Assembly (NCBI GenBank): GCA_029050995.1 | Contig: JAIDLO010000053.1 | Span: forward strand, 1-9,604 | Length of the DNA stretch: 9,604 nucleotides | Reading direction: 5' to 3' | Source of the DNA: Eubacterium sp. | GTDB taxonomy: Bacteria > Bacillota > Clostridia > Oscillospirales > Acutalibacteraceae | In this document: in pieces, positions 1-5,801 of the stretch | Numbering within the stretch: position 1 is the stretch's first letter | Layout: each line of letters starts with the position of its first letter | Translations under genes and position numbers: made by a program | Notes under the pieces: generated by a model | What the model was told of the DNA's origin: nothing | Databases searched by the model: none | Seen by the model: only the letters and a program-made list of their open reading frames with translations

Positions 1-40
1 TGTAGATTTTATAAACATCTCTTACATCAATAAGGGGCAT
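1..40 (-). CDS. ABC transporter ATP-binding protein, N-terminal fragment (cut by window edge)
   Basis: Only the first 13 codons are visible. They read MPLIDVRDVYKIY, which resembles the opening beta-strand of MacB/LolD-type ABC ATPases, a family that often starts with 'LIEVRDVYKIY' and continues into the Walker A region. The ATG at 40-38 has an AAAGGA ribosome binding site at 56-51 with a spacing of about 10 bases, and a near-consensus promoter lies just upstream. Walker A, signature and Walker B motifs lie outside the window, so the family call rests on the N-terminus alone. It is transcribed away from spoVAC, and the two genes share a 117-bp intergenic region. The partner permease cannot be seen. 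Confidence 0.6.
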   Translation of the reverse strand, partial: MPLIDVRDVYKIY

Positions 41-73
41 AATCGTAATTTCCTTTACTATTAGTATAGTTAT

Positions 74-102
74 ATAATACAAATAATTATAAAATTTGTC
101 AA
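74..102 (-). promoter_or_regulatory. Sigma-A promoter of the minus-strand ABC ATPase gene
   Basis: On the minus strand a perfect TTGACA -35 box (102-97) is followed by a 17-bp spacer and a TATTAT -10 box (79-74). Transcription would start near 67, leaving a leader of about 27 bases that contains the AAAGGA ribosome binding site. This is one of the best-matching promoters in the window, which suggests steady vegetative expression. No operator palindrome is obvious around it. Confidence 0.75.
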
Positions 103-109
103 GTGAATT

Positions 110-138
110 GTATATTTGATCACTTATATTCAATAATA
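110..138 (+). promoter_or_regulatory. Tentative forespore (sigma-G-like) promoter of spoVAC
   Basis: GTATA (110-114), 17 bp, then AATAATA (132-138) resembles the sigma-G pattern (-35 GHATR, -10 CATAHTA), with one mismatch in the -10. Sigma-G control is expected for spoVA genes. Against it, transcription would start near 145, immediately beside the AGGTG ribosome binding site at 146-150, which is very close. No good sigma-A promoter was seen on this strand between 103 and 157. This is a weak call. Confidence 0.3.
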
Positions 139-157
139 CTAAATCAGGTGTTAATAA

Positions 158-601
158 ATGAGTATCAGTAAAGATGAATACAGCAAAATGTCAGACAAAG
201 CAAGTCCGAATTCGCCGATACTTTTAAACTGCGTTAAAGCCTTTTTAATCGGCGGACTTATATGCACATTCAGTCAGCTTTTAAATATGCTTTTTGAAAA
301 AGCAGGATTAGGCGAAAATGAAATTAAAATTGCAACGCCGTGTATCATTATTATTTTAACCGCAATTCTAACCGGTATCGGTATTTTTGATAAAATTGCC
401 CGCCATGCAGGCGCAGGTACAATTGTGCCGATTACTGGCTTTGCAAACTCTGTTGTTTCTCCTGCACTTGAATTCAAGCATGAGGGTATGGTGCTCGGCA
501 CGGCTGCACAAATGTTTTCAATCGCAGGTCCCGTTTTGGTTTACGGAATCGGAAGCTCTGTTTTATACGGCTTTATTATTTATATTTTCAAATTATATTA
601 A
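158..601 (+). CDS. spoVAC: Stage V sporulation protein AC (SpoVAC)
   Basis: This 147-residue protein matches SpoVAC in length (about 150 in Bacillus) and in family landmarks: NCVKAF (24-29), GGLIC (32-36), an AGAG motif (84-87), TGFANS (93-98) and an EGMVLG-like motif (109-114). Hydrophobic segments at about 26-47, 58-78 and 118-145 make it an integral membrane protein. SpoVAC belongs to the SpoVA complex, which moves dipicolinic acid across the inner forespore membrane during sporulation and lets it out at germination; B. subtilis SpoVAC has been described as a mechanosensitive channel. The ATG has a modest AGGTG ribosome binding site 7 bases upstream. Oddly, the usual partners spoVAD and spoVAE(B) do not follow: the next gene is an SCP2-like protein, and the gene upstream diverges. 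The family call is firm; whether this copy acts alone or with partners elsewhere cannot be seen. Confidence 0.93.
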   Translation: MSISKDEYSKMSDKASPNSPILLNCVKAFLIGGLICTFSQLLNMLFEKAGLGENEIKIATPCIIIILTAILTGIGIFDKIARHAGAGTIVPITGFANSVVSPALEFKHEGMVLGTAAQMFSIAGPVLVYGIGSSVLYGFIIYIFKLY

Positions 602-629
602 AAAATATTTGCTTTATGACAATAAATTA

Positions 630-658
630 TTGAATCTGCCTTTATTATGTGCTAATAT
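630..658 (+). promoter_or_regulatory. Probable sigma-A promoter of the SCP2-like gene
   Basis: TTGAAT (630-635), a 17-bp spacer and TAATAT (653-658), preceded by TG at 650-651 (extended -10), form a reasonable promoter. Each hexamer matches the consensus in 4 of 6 positions. The start would be near 665, 12 bases before the AGGAGGT ribosome binding site. No terminator was seen between spoVAC and this gene, so read-through from spoVAC is also possible. Confidence 0.45.
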
Positions 659-676
659 AAATGCATAATAAAATTT

Positions 677-683
677 AGGAGGT
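677..683 (+). promoter_or_regulatory. Ribosome binding site that selects the GTG start at 692
   Basis: AGGAGGT lies 8 bases before GTG (692) but 14 bases before the in-frame ATG (698). The spacing favours GTG. Confidence 0.7.
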
Positions 684-691
684 CGTTTATT

Positions 692-1021
692 GTGGCAATG
701 ACTTATGAATCAATCGTTGAAACCGTTAGAAACAGATTTAAGGATGTAGATGTAAGCTCCGTTCCGGGTACTCTTGCATATCAGTTTAATATTGTAGGTA
801 AGGTAAGCGGAATATTTTATGTTGAAATCAAAGACGGTAAAGTTAATGTTGAGCCGTATGAGTATTATGACAGAAATGCTATCTTAATCATGAATGGTAC
901 AAATCTTATCAAGCTTATCAACGGAAAGCTCGATCCTGTTATTGCATTTACAACAGGTAAGCTCAAGGTTGATGGCGATATCAATGCCGCTCTTGAATTA
1001 ACAAAATTTTTAAAACAGTAA
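692..1021 (+). CDS. Small SCP2 (sterol carrier protein 2) domain protein
   Basis: This 109-residue soluble protein is a single SCP2-like fold with no signal peptide or membrane segment. Recognisable features are an AYQFNI strand (29-34), GxFYVEIKDGKV (40-51), a VEPYEYYD segment (53-60), and the C-terminal block GKLDPV...TGKLKVDGD...AL.L (78-102), which is the typical end of the SCP2 hydrophobic cavity. SCP2 domains bind fatty acyl chains or other lipids. In bacteria, stand-alone short versions mostly have no assigned substrate. The GTG start is preferred over the ATG two codons later because of ribosome binding site spacing. It lies 90 bp after spoVAC on the same strand with its own likely promoter, and a strong terminator follows. 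Whether it serves sporulation is not shown by the sequence. The fold call is good; the function is unknown. Confidence 0.85.
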   Translation: MAMTYESIVETVRNRFKDVDVSSVPGTLAYQFNIVGKVSGIFYVEIKDGKVNVEPYEYYDRNAILIMNGTNLIKLINGKLDPVIAFTTGKLKVDGDINAALELTKFLKQ

Positions 1022-1033
1022 TAGAATTCATCA

Positions 1034-1065
1034 AAACCGTTCGTTTAACGAACGGTTTATTTTTT
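1034..1065 (+). terminator. Rho-independent terminator after the SCP2-like gene
   Basis: A 12-bp perfect inverted repeat, AAACCGTTCGTT (1034-1045) and its complement (1047-1058), is followed by A and six Ts (1060-1065). With a realistic loop about ten pairs form. It begins 13 bases after the stop codon. Confidence 0.9.
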
Positions 1066-1069
1066 ATGC

Positions 1070-1098
1070 TTGTAACAGCGGCTTATTTAAGTTATAAT
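1070..1098 (+). promoter_or_regulatory. Sigma-A promoter upstream of the beta-glucosidase leader element
   Basis: TTGTAA (1070-1075), a 17-bp spacer and a perfect TATAAT (1093-1098). The predicted start is near 1105, inside the left arm of the inverted-repeat element at 1103, so the transcript would carry the whole element as leader. It lies just after the SCP2-gene terminator, which insulates it. Confidence 0.65.
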
Positions 1099-1102
1099 AG
1101 AA

Positions 1103-1382
1103 TAGCCAACCAAGAGCCGAACAAAATAAGGTTTAGCTTTGCAATTTGTGCCCAAATACTGCGTTAAAAAGCCTCGGAATACGGAAAGTATCCCTACGTT
1201 TTTTGCCTTGTCTTTGAACAAAATTGCTAAAGCTAAACTGCGAAGCACCTAAAATAATCAGATTTTTGTGCATAGCGTCATTTCTTTGACGCAGGTATAC
1301 TGTCGTATATCAAGGCAAAAAATGGCGTTAGGTGCGAAAAGCTGATTATTTTAGGCTATTGGGTTCGACTCTTGTTTGGCTA
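1103..1382. repeat. 280-bp element with 20-bp terminal inverted repeats and nested palindromes (MITE-like)
   Basis: This fills most of the 338-bp gene-free stretch 1066-1403. The ends TAGCCAACCAAGAGCCGAAC (1103-1122) and 1363-1382 are inverted copies with 2 mismatches in 20. Inside are more inverted pairs: 1131-1147 with 1221-1238 (17 bp plus one bulged base), 1199-1210 with 1311-1322 (12 bp, exact), 1248-1261 with 1342-1355 (14 bp, exact), and a small hairpin GCGTCA/TGACGC (1275-1280 and 1287-1292). Both ends sit at a TA dinucleotide, which would fit TA-targeting elements, but the TA also belongs to the repeat and so proves no duplication. There is no transposase or other plausible coding sequence inside. 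A related 47-bp copy lies at 5802-5848. The repeat structure is seen directly; mobility is inference. Confidence 0.75.
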
Positions 1383-1390
1383 AGATATTT

Positions 1391-1396
1391 GGAGGT
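1391..1396 (+). promoter_or_regulatory. Ribosome binding site that sets the beta-glucosidase start at 1404
   Basis: GGAGGT lies 7 bases before ATG 1404. The same frame is open back to a GTG at 1332, but that GTG lies inside the inverted-repeat element and has no ribosome binding site. Confidence 0.85.
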
Positions 1397-1403
1397 AAAA
1401 TTT

Positions 1404-3875
1404 ATGAAACATAAAGAAATTGTTGAAAAAATGAGTCTGAAGCAAAAAGCTGATTTTGTTTCGGGCTATGATTATTGGCATCTTGAAGAGGCAGAAGATT
1501 TGGGCTTGCCTAAAATTATGATTACAGACGGCCCTCACGGACTTCGTAAGCAAAATCCAAACGGAGGCGGTGTTGGTCTTTCAAATTCATATCCGGCAAC
1601 CTGTATGCCTCCTGCTGCAACTTCAGCGTGTTCCTGGGATGAGGAGCTTTTAAGAGAAGAGGGTGAGGCTCTTGCAGAGGAATGTCTGCAGGAAAAGGTT
1701 TCCGTTCTTCTTGGCCCGGGCACAAATATTAAGCGTTCTCCCGTTTGCGGAAGAAACTTTGAATATTTTTCTGAAGATCCGCTCCTTGCCGGTAAAATGT
1801 CGGCAGGTATTATCAATGGCTTGCAGTCAAAGGGTATCGGTACTTCATTAAAGCATTTTGCTTGTAACTCTCAGGAAGCATATCGTATGATTATCAATGA
1901 GGTTATTGATGAACGCACGCTGAGAGAACTTTATTTCCCTGCATTTGAAATTGCAGTTAAGGAAGCGCAGCCTTGGACAATTATGAATTCCTACAACAGA
2001 ATTAACGGCGTTTATGCATCGCAGAATGATTGGCTTCAGAATAAGGTTGCAAGAGATGAATGGGGCTTTGAGGGCCTTTTCGTAACAGACTGGGGCGCTT
2101 CTGTAGACAGAGTTCCCGGATTGGAAGCAGGTACTGATCTTGAAATGCCGTCTTCGGGTACGCTCAATTCAGAAAGAATTATTGCCGCTGTTGAAAACGG
2201 CGTCCTTGATGAAGCTGTACTTAATGAAAGAGTGGATAAGGTTGTTGATTTGATTATCAAGTCAAAGCCTGCTCTTGAACAGGATTTTACATATGATGTT
2301 GAAGCGCATCACGCCATTGCAAGAAAGGTTGCAGAGGGCTCAATGGTGCTTCTTAAAAATGAGGATAATATTCTTCCGCTTGCAAAGGATGCTAAAATTG
2401 CCGTTATCGGAGAAATGGCAAAAGCACCTCGTTATCAAGGAGCAGGCTCATCTGTTATCAATCCTACAAAGATTGATAATGCGTATGACAGCCTTGCCGA
2501 GCTTGGCGCAGATGTTACATATGCACAGGGCTATTACAAAGCACCTCCGAAAAAGAAAGAGAAAAACAGAAAAACGGATGCAGAGCTTGTTACAGAAGCA
2601 GTCAATGCAGCAAAGGCAGCTGATGTTGCGCTTGTATTTATCGGCTTAACAGAAGAGTTTGAGGCAGAGGGATATGACAGAGAAAATATTGATATCCCTG
2701 CTTCTCATAATGCGCTTGTTGCTGAAATCGTTAAGGCGAATCCGAATACAGTTGTTGTTCTTGCAGGCGGTTCAGTTGTGAATATGCCTTGGATCAATGA
2801 TGTTAAGGCACTTCTCAATATGGGACTCAGCGGTCAGGCAGGCGGCTCTGCTGCTGCAAATATCCTTATGGGCAAGGTTAACCCAAGCGGTAAAACGGCT
2901 GAAACCTATCCGCTTTCCTATGAGGAAAACCCTGTTTACGGAAATTACCCGGGTACTCCTGTTATTTCGGAGCATAAGGAAAGTGTTTATATCGGCTATC
3001 GTTATTATGATACTGCGAAAAAGGATGTTCTTTTCCCGTTCGGCTTCGGTCTTTCCTATACAACCTTTGAATACAGCGATTTAAAAGTTTCAGCAAATGA
3101 AATCAAGGATGATGAAACAGTAACCGTTTCATTCAAGATTAAGAATACAGGCAATGTTGACGGTGCTGAAATTGCGCAGGTTTATGTTGCAGATCAGGAG
3201 TCAACGATTTTCAGACCTGAAAAAGAGCTTCGTGGATTTACAAAAGTATTCCTCAAAGCAGGCGAAGAGAAAGAGGTTTCTGTTACCCTCGGCAAGCGAG
3301 CATTTGCATATTACAATGTAAATCTCGGAGATTGGCATGTTGAAACAGGTGCGTTTGATATTTTAGTCGGTGCGTCCAGCCGTGATATCAAGCTTTCAAC
3401 AACTGTTAATGTTGTTTCAACAGTGGATGCTGAGATCCCGAATTTCAAGGAAACTGCACCTGCTTATTATACTGCCGATATTGATGGTATGACAGGCGAG
3501 CAGTGGGCAGCTGTTTACGGACAAGAGCTTCCGTCTGCCGAAAGAGATACAACGGCTAAGATAACAATTTACAACTGTCTTGATGATGCTTCTCATACAA
3601 AATGGGGCGGAAGAATAGGCAGACTGATTCAAAGCGTTATCACGAAGTTTGCAAGTGCCGAAACAGGCGACGGCGCAATGCTTCAGGCTATGGCAGTTCA
3701 GATTCCTATGAGAAACTTCATTTCAATGTCTATGGGTGTGTTCAGCCCGAAAATGGCAGAGGGACTTTTGCAGATTCTGAATGATGACGAAAGCACCTTC
3801 AAGGGTGTATGCAAGATTTTGGGCGGTGTTCCAACAGCTATTGCGAAGCTTCCGAATCTTATTCATTCCATTTAA
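1404..3875 (+). CDS. Glycoside hydrolase family 3 beta-glucosidase-type enzyme, cytoplasmic
   Basis: The protein has 823 residues. The GH3 N-terminal barrel covers about 1-290, with the substrate-binding ITDGPHG motif (40-46), the KHF segment (150-152), and the nucleophile Asp229 in VTDWGA. The GH3 C-terminal sandwich (about 310-555) holds the usual acid/base region TEEFEAEGYDREN (416-428) and the FPFGFGLSYTTF closing motif (544-555). A fibronectin-III-like domain follows (about 570-670). GH3 enzymes of this layout remove terminal beta-linked sugars, usually glucose, from oligosaccharides; sequence alone cannot tell glucosidase from xylosidase or related activities. No signal peptide is present, so it would act on imported oligosaccharides in the cytoplasm. 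A tail of about 130 residues (690-823), starting near DIDGMTGEQW, extends beyond the standard domains. The gene stands alone between two terminators, with no sugar transporter or regulator beside it. Its leader is the inverted-repeat element. Confidence 0.93.
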   Translation: MKHKEIVEKMSLKQKADFVSGYDYWHLEEAEDLGLPKIMITDGPHGLRKQNPNGGGVGLSNSYPATCMPPAATSACSWDEELLREEGEALAEECLQEKVSVLLGPGTNIKRSPVCGRNFEYFSEDPLLAGKMSAGIINGLQSKGIGTSLKHFACNSQEAYRMIINEVIDERTLRELYFPAFEIAVKEAQPWTIMNSYNRINGVYASQNDWLQNKVARDEWGFEGLFVTDWGASVDRVPGLEAGTDLEMPSSGTLNSERIIAAVENGVLDEAVLNERVDKVVDLIIKSKPALEQDFTYDVEAHHAIARKVAEGSMVLLKNEDNILPLAKDAKIAVIGEMAKAPRYQGAGSSVINPTKIDNAYDSLAELGADVTYAQGYYKAPPKKKEKNRKTDAELVTEAVNAAKAADVALVFIGLTEEFEAEGYDRENIDIPASHNALVAEIVKANPNTVVVLAGGSVVNMPWINDVKALLNMGLSGQAGGSAAANILMGKVNPSGKTAETYPLSYEENPVYGNYPGTPVISEHKESVYIGYRYYDTAKKDVLFPFGFGLSYTTFEYSDLKVSANEIKDDETVTVSFKIKNTGNVDGAEIAQVYVADQESTIFRPEKELRGFTKVFLKAGEEKEVSVTLGKRAFAYYNVNLGDWHVETGAFDILVGASSRDIKLSTTVNVVSTVDAEIPNFKETAPAYYTADIDGMTGEQWAAVYGQELPSAERDTTAKITIYNCLDDASHTKWGGRIGRLIQSVITKFASAETGDGAMLQAMAVQIPMRNFISMSMGVFSPKMAEGLLQILNDDESTFKGVCKILGGVPTAIAKLPNLIHSI

Positions 3876-3891
3876 TTAAAATAGTCAATAC

Positions 3892-3931
3892 AAAACCGTG
3901 TAAAGTGTAATTGCTTTACACGGTTTTCTTT
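3892..3931 (+). terminator. Rho-independent terminator after the beta-glucosidase gene
   Basis: A perfect 14-bp stem, AAAACCGTGTAAAG (3892-3905) with 3914-3927, encloses an 8-base loop and leads into TTTTCTTT. The A-rich 5' arm means it may also work weakly in the reverse direction, but no minus-strand gene ends here. Confidence 0.88.
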
Positions 3932-3970
3932 AAGAAAATAGAACAAATTGTGAAGATTTATGCAATCAGA

Positions 3971-3999
3971 TTGCAGAAAGCACATCCGTATGATAAAAT
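3971..3999 (+). promoter_or_regulatory. Promoter of the regulator-kinase operon
   Basis: TTGCAG (3971-3976), 17 bp, then TAAAAT (3994-3999) with an extended TG at 3991-3992. The predicted start is near 4006, 9 bases before the AAAGGGAGG ribosome binding site. No TTACA-N4-TGTAA operator is seen here, so the regulator genes look constitutive rather than self-activated. Confidence 0.6.
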
Positions 4000-4014
4000 A
4001 AATGGAAAATACAG

Positions 4015-4023
4015 AAAGGGAGG
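4015..4023 (+). promoter_or_regulatory. Ribosome binding site that sets the response-regulator start at 4032
   Basis: AAAGGGAGG lies 8 bases before ATG 4032. The in-frame ATG at 4002 lies upstream of it, has no ribosome binding site, and falls before the predicted transcription start. Confidence 0.85.
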
Positions 4024-4031
4024 CAGTAAAA

Positions 4032-4706
4032 ATGTATCGTATTTTAATTGTTGAAGACGATATGGGAATTGCGCAGGCAATCCGAAAACAATTGCAGATG
4101 TGGGATCTGGAGGCAAGATGTGTTGAAGATTTCAGAAATGTTCTTTCGGAATTTTCCGAATTCAATCCGCATTTGATTCTGTTGGATATCTCTCTTCCTT
4201 TTTATAATGGCTATCATTGGTGCAGTGAAATTAGAAAGGTGTCTAAAGTGCCGATTATCTTTATTTCTTCTGCGGCTGATAATATGAATATCGTTATGGC
4301 AATGAATATGGGTGCTGATGATTTTATTGCAAAGCCGTTTGACCAAAGCGTGCTTGTTGCGAAAATACAGGCTGTTCTGCGCCGTACCTATGATTTTTCT
4401 TCTGCCGTTTCTGTTATTGAACACAAGGGCGCAATGCTGAACACAGAGGACGGAACATTCACTTTTAATGGCGCCAGAATACCGCTTACCAAAAATGAAT
4501 ATATAATTCTGCTTTGCCTTATGAAAAATAAAGGAAAAATAATCAGCCGTGAAAAGTTGATGCAGCAGCTTTGGGAAACGGATAGCTTCGTTGATGAAAA
4601 TACATTAACGGTTAATGTAAGCCGTTTGCGTAAAAAGCTTGAAGCAGCAGGACTGCCCGAATTTATAGAAACAAAATTCGGCGTTGGTTATATTATTCCT
4701 AGTTAA
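4032..4706 (+). CDS. bceR: OmpR/PhoB-type response regulator, BceR/YxdJ-like
   Basis: This 224-residue protein has a receiver domain (about 2-115) with the acidic pair Asp9-Asp10, phospho-acceptor Asp52 (LLDISLP), Ser79 at the switch position, and Lys101 in GADDFIAKPF. A winged-helix DNA-binding domain (about 128-222) ends in the recognition region DENTLTVNVSRLRKKLE and a GVGYI close. Together with the short kinase and the BceAB-type transporter downstream, it fits the BceR subfamily, which responds to cell-wall-active peptides. It would be phosphorylated by the kinase 14 bp downstream and bind the palindrome at 5722-5737 to activate the transporter genes. The last two statements are inferred from family behaviour and context. 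All key residues are intact. Confidence 0.92.
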   Translation: MYRILIVEDDMGIAQAIRKQLQMWDLEARCVEDFRNVLSEFSEFNPHLILLDISLPFYNGYHWCSEIRKVSKVPIIFISSAADNMNIVMAMNMGADDFIAKPFDQSVLVAKIQAVLRRTYDFSSAVSVIEHKGAMLNTEDGTFTFNGARIPLTKNEYIILLCLMKNKGKIISREKLMQQLWETDSFVDENTLTVNVSRLRKKLEAAGLPEFIETKFGVGYIIPS

Positions 4707-4720
4707 TATCGGAGAAGAAT

Positions 4721-5710
4721 ATGAAATTCCTTTTTTCTTATTTAAAACAGCGTAAAAGTGCAATCATTATATTTGTTTTGTTTTCAGGTGTGTTCCTGTG
4801 TTCTTTTCTTCTTTATCATATACCGACGGGTGCAGTTGTATATCCGGCTGTATTATGTGGCTTTTTCGGTTCTGTTCTTATTTTTCTGGATTACAGAAAA
4901 ATTAAAAATAAGCACAAATTGCTTTCCGAGCTTTGCAGATATACGGAAGATATAACAGATAATTTTCCCGCTGCCGTTACAATTGATGATGCGGATTATC
5001 AAAAAATCATTCGCCTTCTTGATGAGGAGGAAAAGCAGAGAAATACAGAAATGCATATCAGATTTTCCGATATGGTGGATTATTATACCCTTTGGGCGCA
5101 TCAGATCAAAACGCCAATTGCCGCAATGAAGCTTAATCTGCAGAATGATGACAGTGAGCTGGCAGGCATCATATCGGAGGATTTGTTCAGAATTGAGCAG
5201 TATGTTGAAATGGTTCTTGTTTTTCTTCGCCTTGATTCTGATTATACGGATTATGTGATAAAGGAATATTCGCTTGATGCTATTGTTAAAAGCGCTGTTA
5301 AAAAGTTTGCTTCCCAATTTATCCGCAGAAAGATAACGCTTGTATATGAGCCGCTTGAAGCCAATATTTTAACGGATGAAAAATGGCTTTCATTTGTGAT
5401 TGAACAGGTGCTTTCAAATGCACTTAAATATACGAAAAGCGGAGAAATTTCCATAACTCTTGAAAGCCCGGAAACGCTTTGCATAAAAGATACAGGGATC
5501 GGTATTGCGCCCGAGGATTTGCCGCGAATATTTGAAAAGGGCTTTACAGGCTATAATGGCAGAGAGGATAAAAAGGCAAGCGGTATCGGGCTTTATCTCT
5601 GCCAAAGAATCTGCCGTAATCTCGGGCATACTATTTCTGCATACTCTGCACTTGGCGCGGGTACGGAAATCAGGATTGGTTTAAACAGAGAAAGCATTGA
5701 AATAGAATAA
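4721..5710 (+). CDS. bceS: Intramembrane-sensing histidine kinase, BceS/YxdK-like
   Basis: This 329-residue kinase has two N-terminal membrane helices (about 13-33 and 38-57) with only a few residues between them, and so no extracellular sensor domain. That is the hallmark of BceS-type kinases, which depend on the partner transporter for sensing. The phospho-acceptor is His127 in WAHQIKTPI. The ATP-binding domain shows the N box (Asn233 in SNALKY), the G1 box (Asp257 in DTGIGI), the F box (FEKGF, 271-275) and the G2 box (SGIGLYLC, 288-295). The start has a GGAG ribosome binding site 6 bases upstream and follows the regulator stop by 14 bp, so the two genes form one operon. Its likely partners are the regulator and the BceB-like permease. 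Confidence 0.92.
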   Translation: MKFLFSYLKQRKSAIIIFVLFSGVFLCSFLLYHIPTGAVVYPAVLCGFFGSVLIFLDYRKIKNKHKLLSELCRYTEDITDNFPAAVTIDDADYQKIIRLLDEEEKQRNTEMHIRFSDMVDYYTLWAHQIKTPIAAMKLNLQNDDSELAGIISEDLFRIEQYVEMVLVFLRLDSDYTDYVIKEYSLDAIVKSAVKKFASQFIRRKITLVYEPLEANILTDEKWLSFVIEQVLSNALKYTKSGEISITLESPETLCIKDTGIGIAPEDLPRIFEKGFTGYNGREDKKASGIGLYLCQRICRNLGHTISAYSALGAGTEIRIGLNRESIEIE

Positions 5711-5721
5711 ATATTTAATTC

Positions 5722-5737
5722 CTTACAAAAATGTAAG
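5722..5737. promoter_or_regulatory. BceR-type operator (perfect palindrome)
   Basis: CTTACA-AAAA-TGTAAG is a perfect 6+6 inverted repeat with a 4-base centre. It fits the TNACA-N4-TGTAA pattern reported for BceR-like regulators upstream of their transporter operons. It sits about 67-82 bases before the predicted bceA transcription start. A further TGTAAG half-site lies at 5753-5758, exactly 21 bp (about two helical turns) after the first TGTAAG and about 46-51 bases before the start. Binding by the regulator encoded here is inferred. Confidence 0.8.
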
Positions 5738-5743
5738 AACTAT

Positions 5744-5789
5744 GGGGAGAAATGTAAGCCAAATCAATGGAATTGCATTTCTCTTTTTT
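5744..5789 (+). terminator. Probable terminator of the regulator-kinase operon
   Basis: GAGAAATGTAA (5747-5757) pairs with TTGCATTTCTC (5773-5783), giving 11 pairs with one G-U. The loop has 15 bases, and six Ts (5784-5789) follow directly. Three Gs at 5744-5746 could extend pairing into the T tract. The long loop is unusual. The 5' arm contains the second TGTAAG half-site, so the same bases may serve as DNA operator and RNA stem. Confidence 0.6.
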
Positions 5790-5797
5790 GATAGAAT
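5789..5797 (+). promoter_or_regulatory. Extended -10 promoter of the transporter operon, lacking a clear -35
   Basis: TG-A-TAGAAT (5789-5797) is a good extended -10. At 17 bp upstream (5769-5774) the sequence is GGAATT, which is not a -35 box. TTGCAT at 5773 is only 13 bp away, which is too close. A weak -35 with operators just upstream is what an activator-dependent promoter looks like. The predicted start is near 5804. Confidence 0.55.
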
Positions 5798-5801
5798 TTG
5801 C

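Noticed and set aside
71..80. Plus-strand TATAAT at 73-78 as a sigma-A promoter for spoVAC
   Set aside because: There is no -35 box at the right distance (TTCCTT at 50-55), and the same bases are better explained as the -10 of the minus-strand promoter.
387..668. 93-codon plus-strand frame overlapping the end of spoVAC
   Set aside because: It is a shadow frame over well-conserved SpoVAC sequence, with no ribosome binding site and an unlikely composition.
1103..1382. CRISPR array or tandem repeats
   Set aside because: The repeats are inverted pairs of different sequences, not regularly spaced direct repeats, and there are no cas genes.
1332..1403. 24-codon upstream extension of the beta-glucosidase from a GTG at 1332
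   Set aside because: It lies inside the inverted-repeat element, has no ribosome binding site, and adds residues unlike GH3 N-termini. GGAGGT fits ATG 1404.
4002..4031. Upstream ATG for the response regulator at 4002
   Set aside because: There is no ribosome binding site before it, it precedes the predicted transcription start near 4006, and receiver domains typically begin 'MYRILIVEDD' as at 4032.
4853..5317. 154-codon minus-strand open frame inside the kinase gene
   Set aside because: It lies wholly within an intact histidine kinase with all motifs, and has no ribosome binding site or family resemblance. The same applies to the other minus-strand frames inside the GH3, regulator and permease genes.
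5773..5797. TTGCAT (5773-5778) as -35 partner of TAGAAT (5792-5797)
   Set aside because: The spacer is only 13 bp, outside the workable range for sigma-A.
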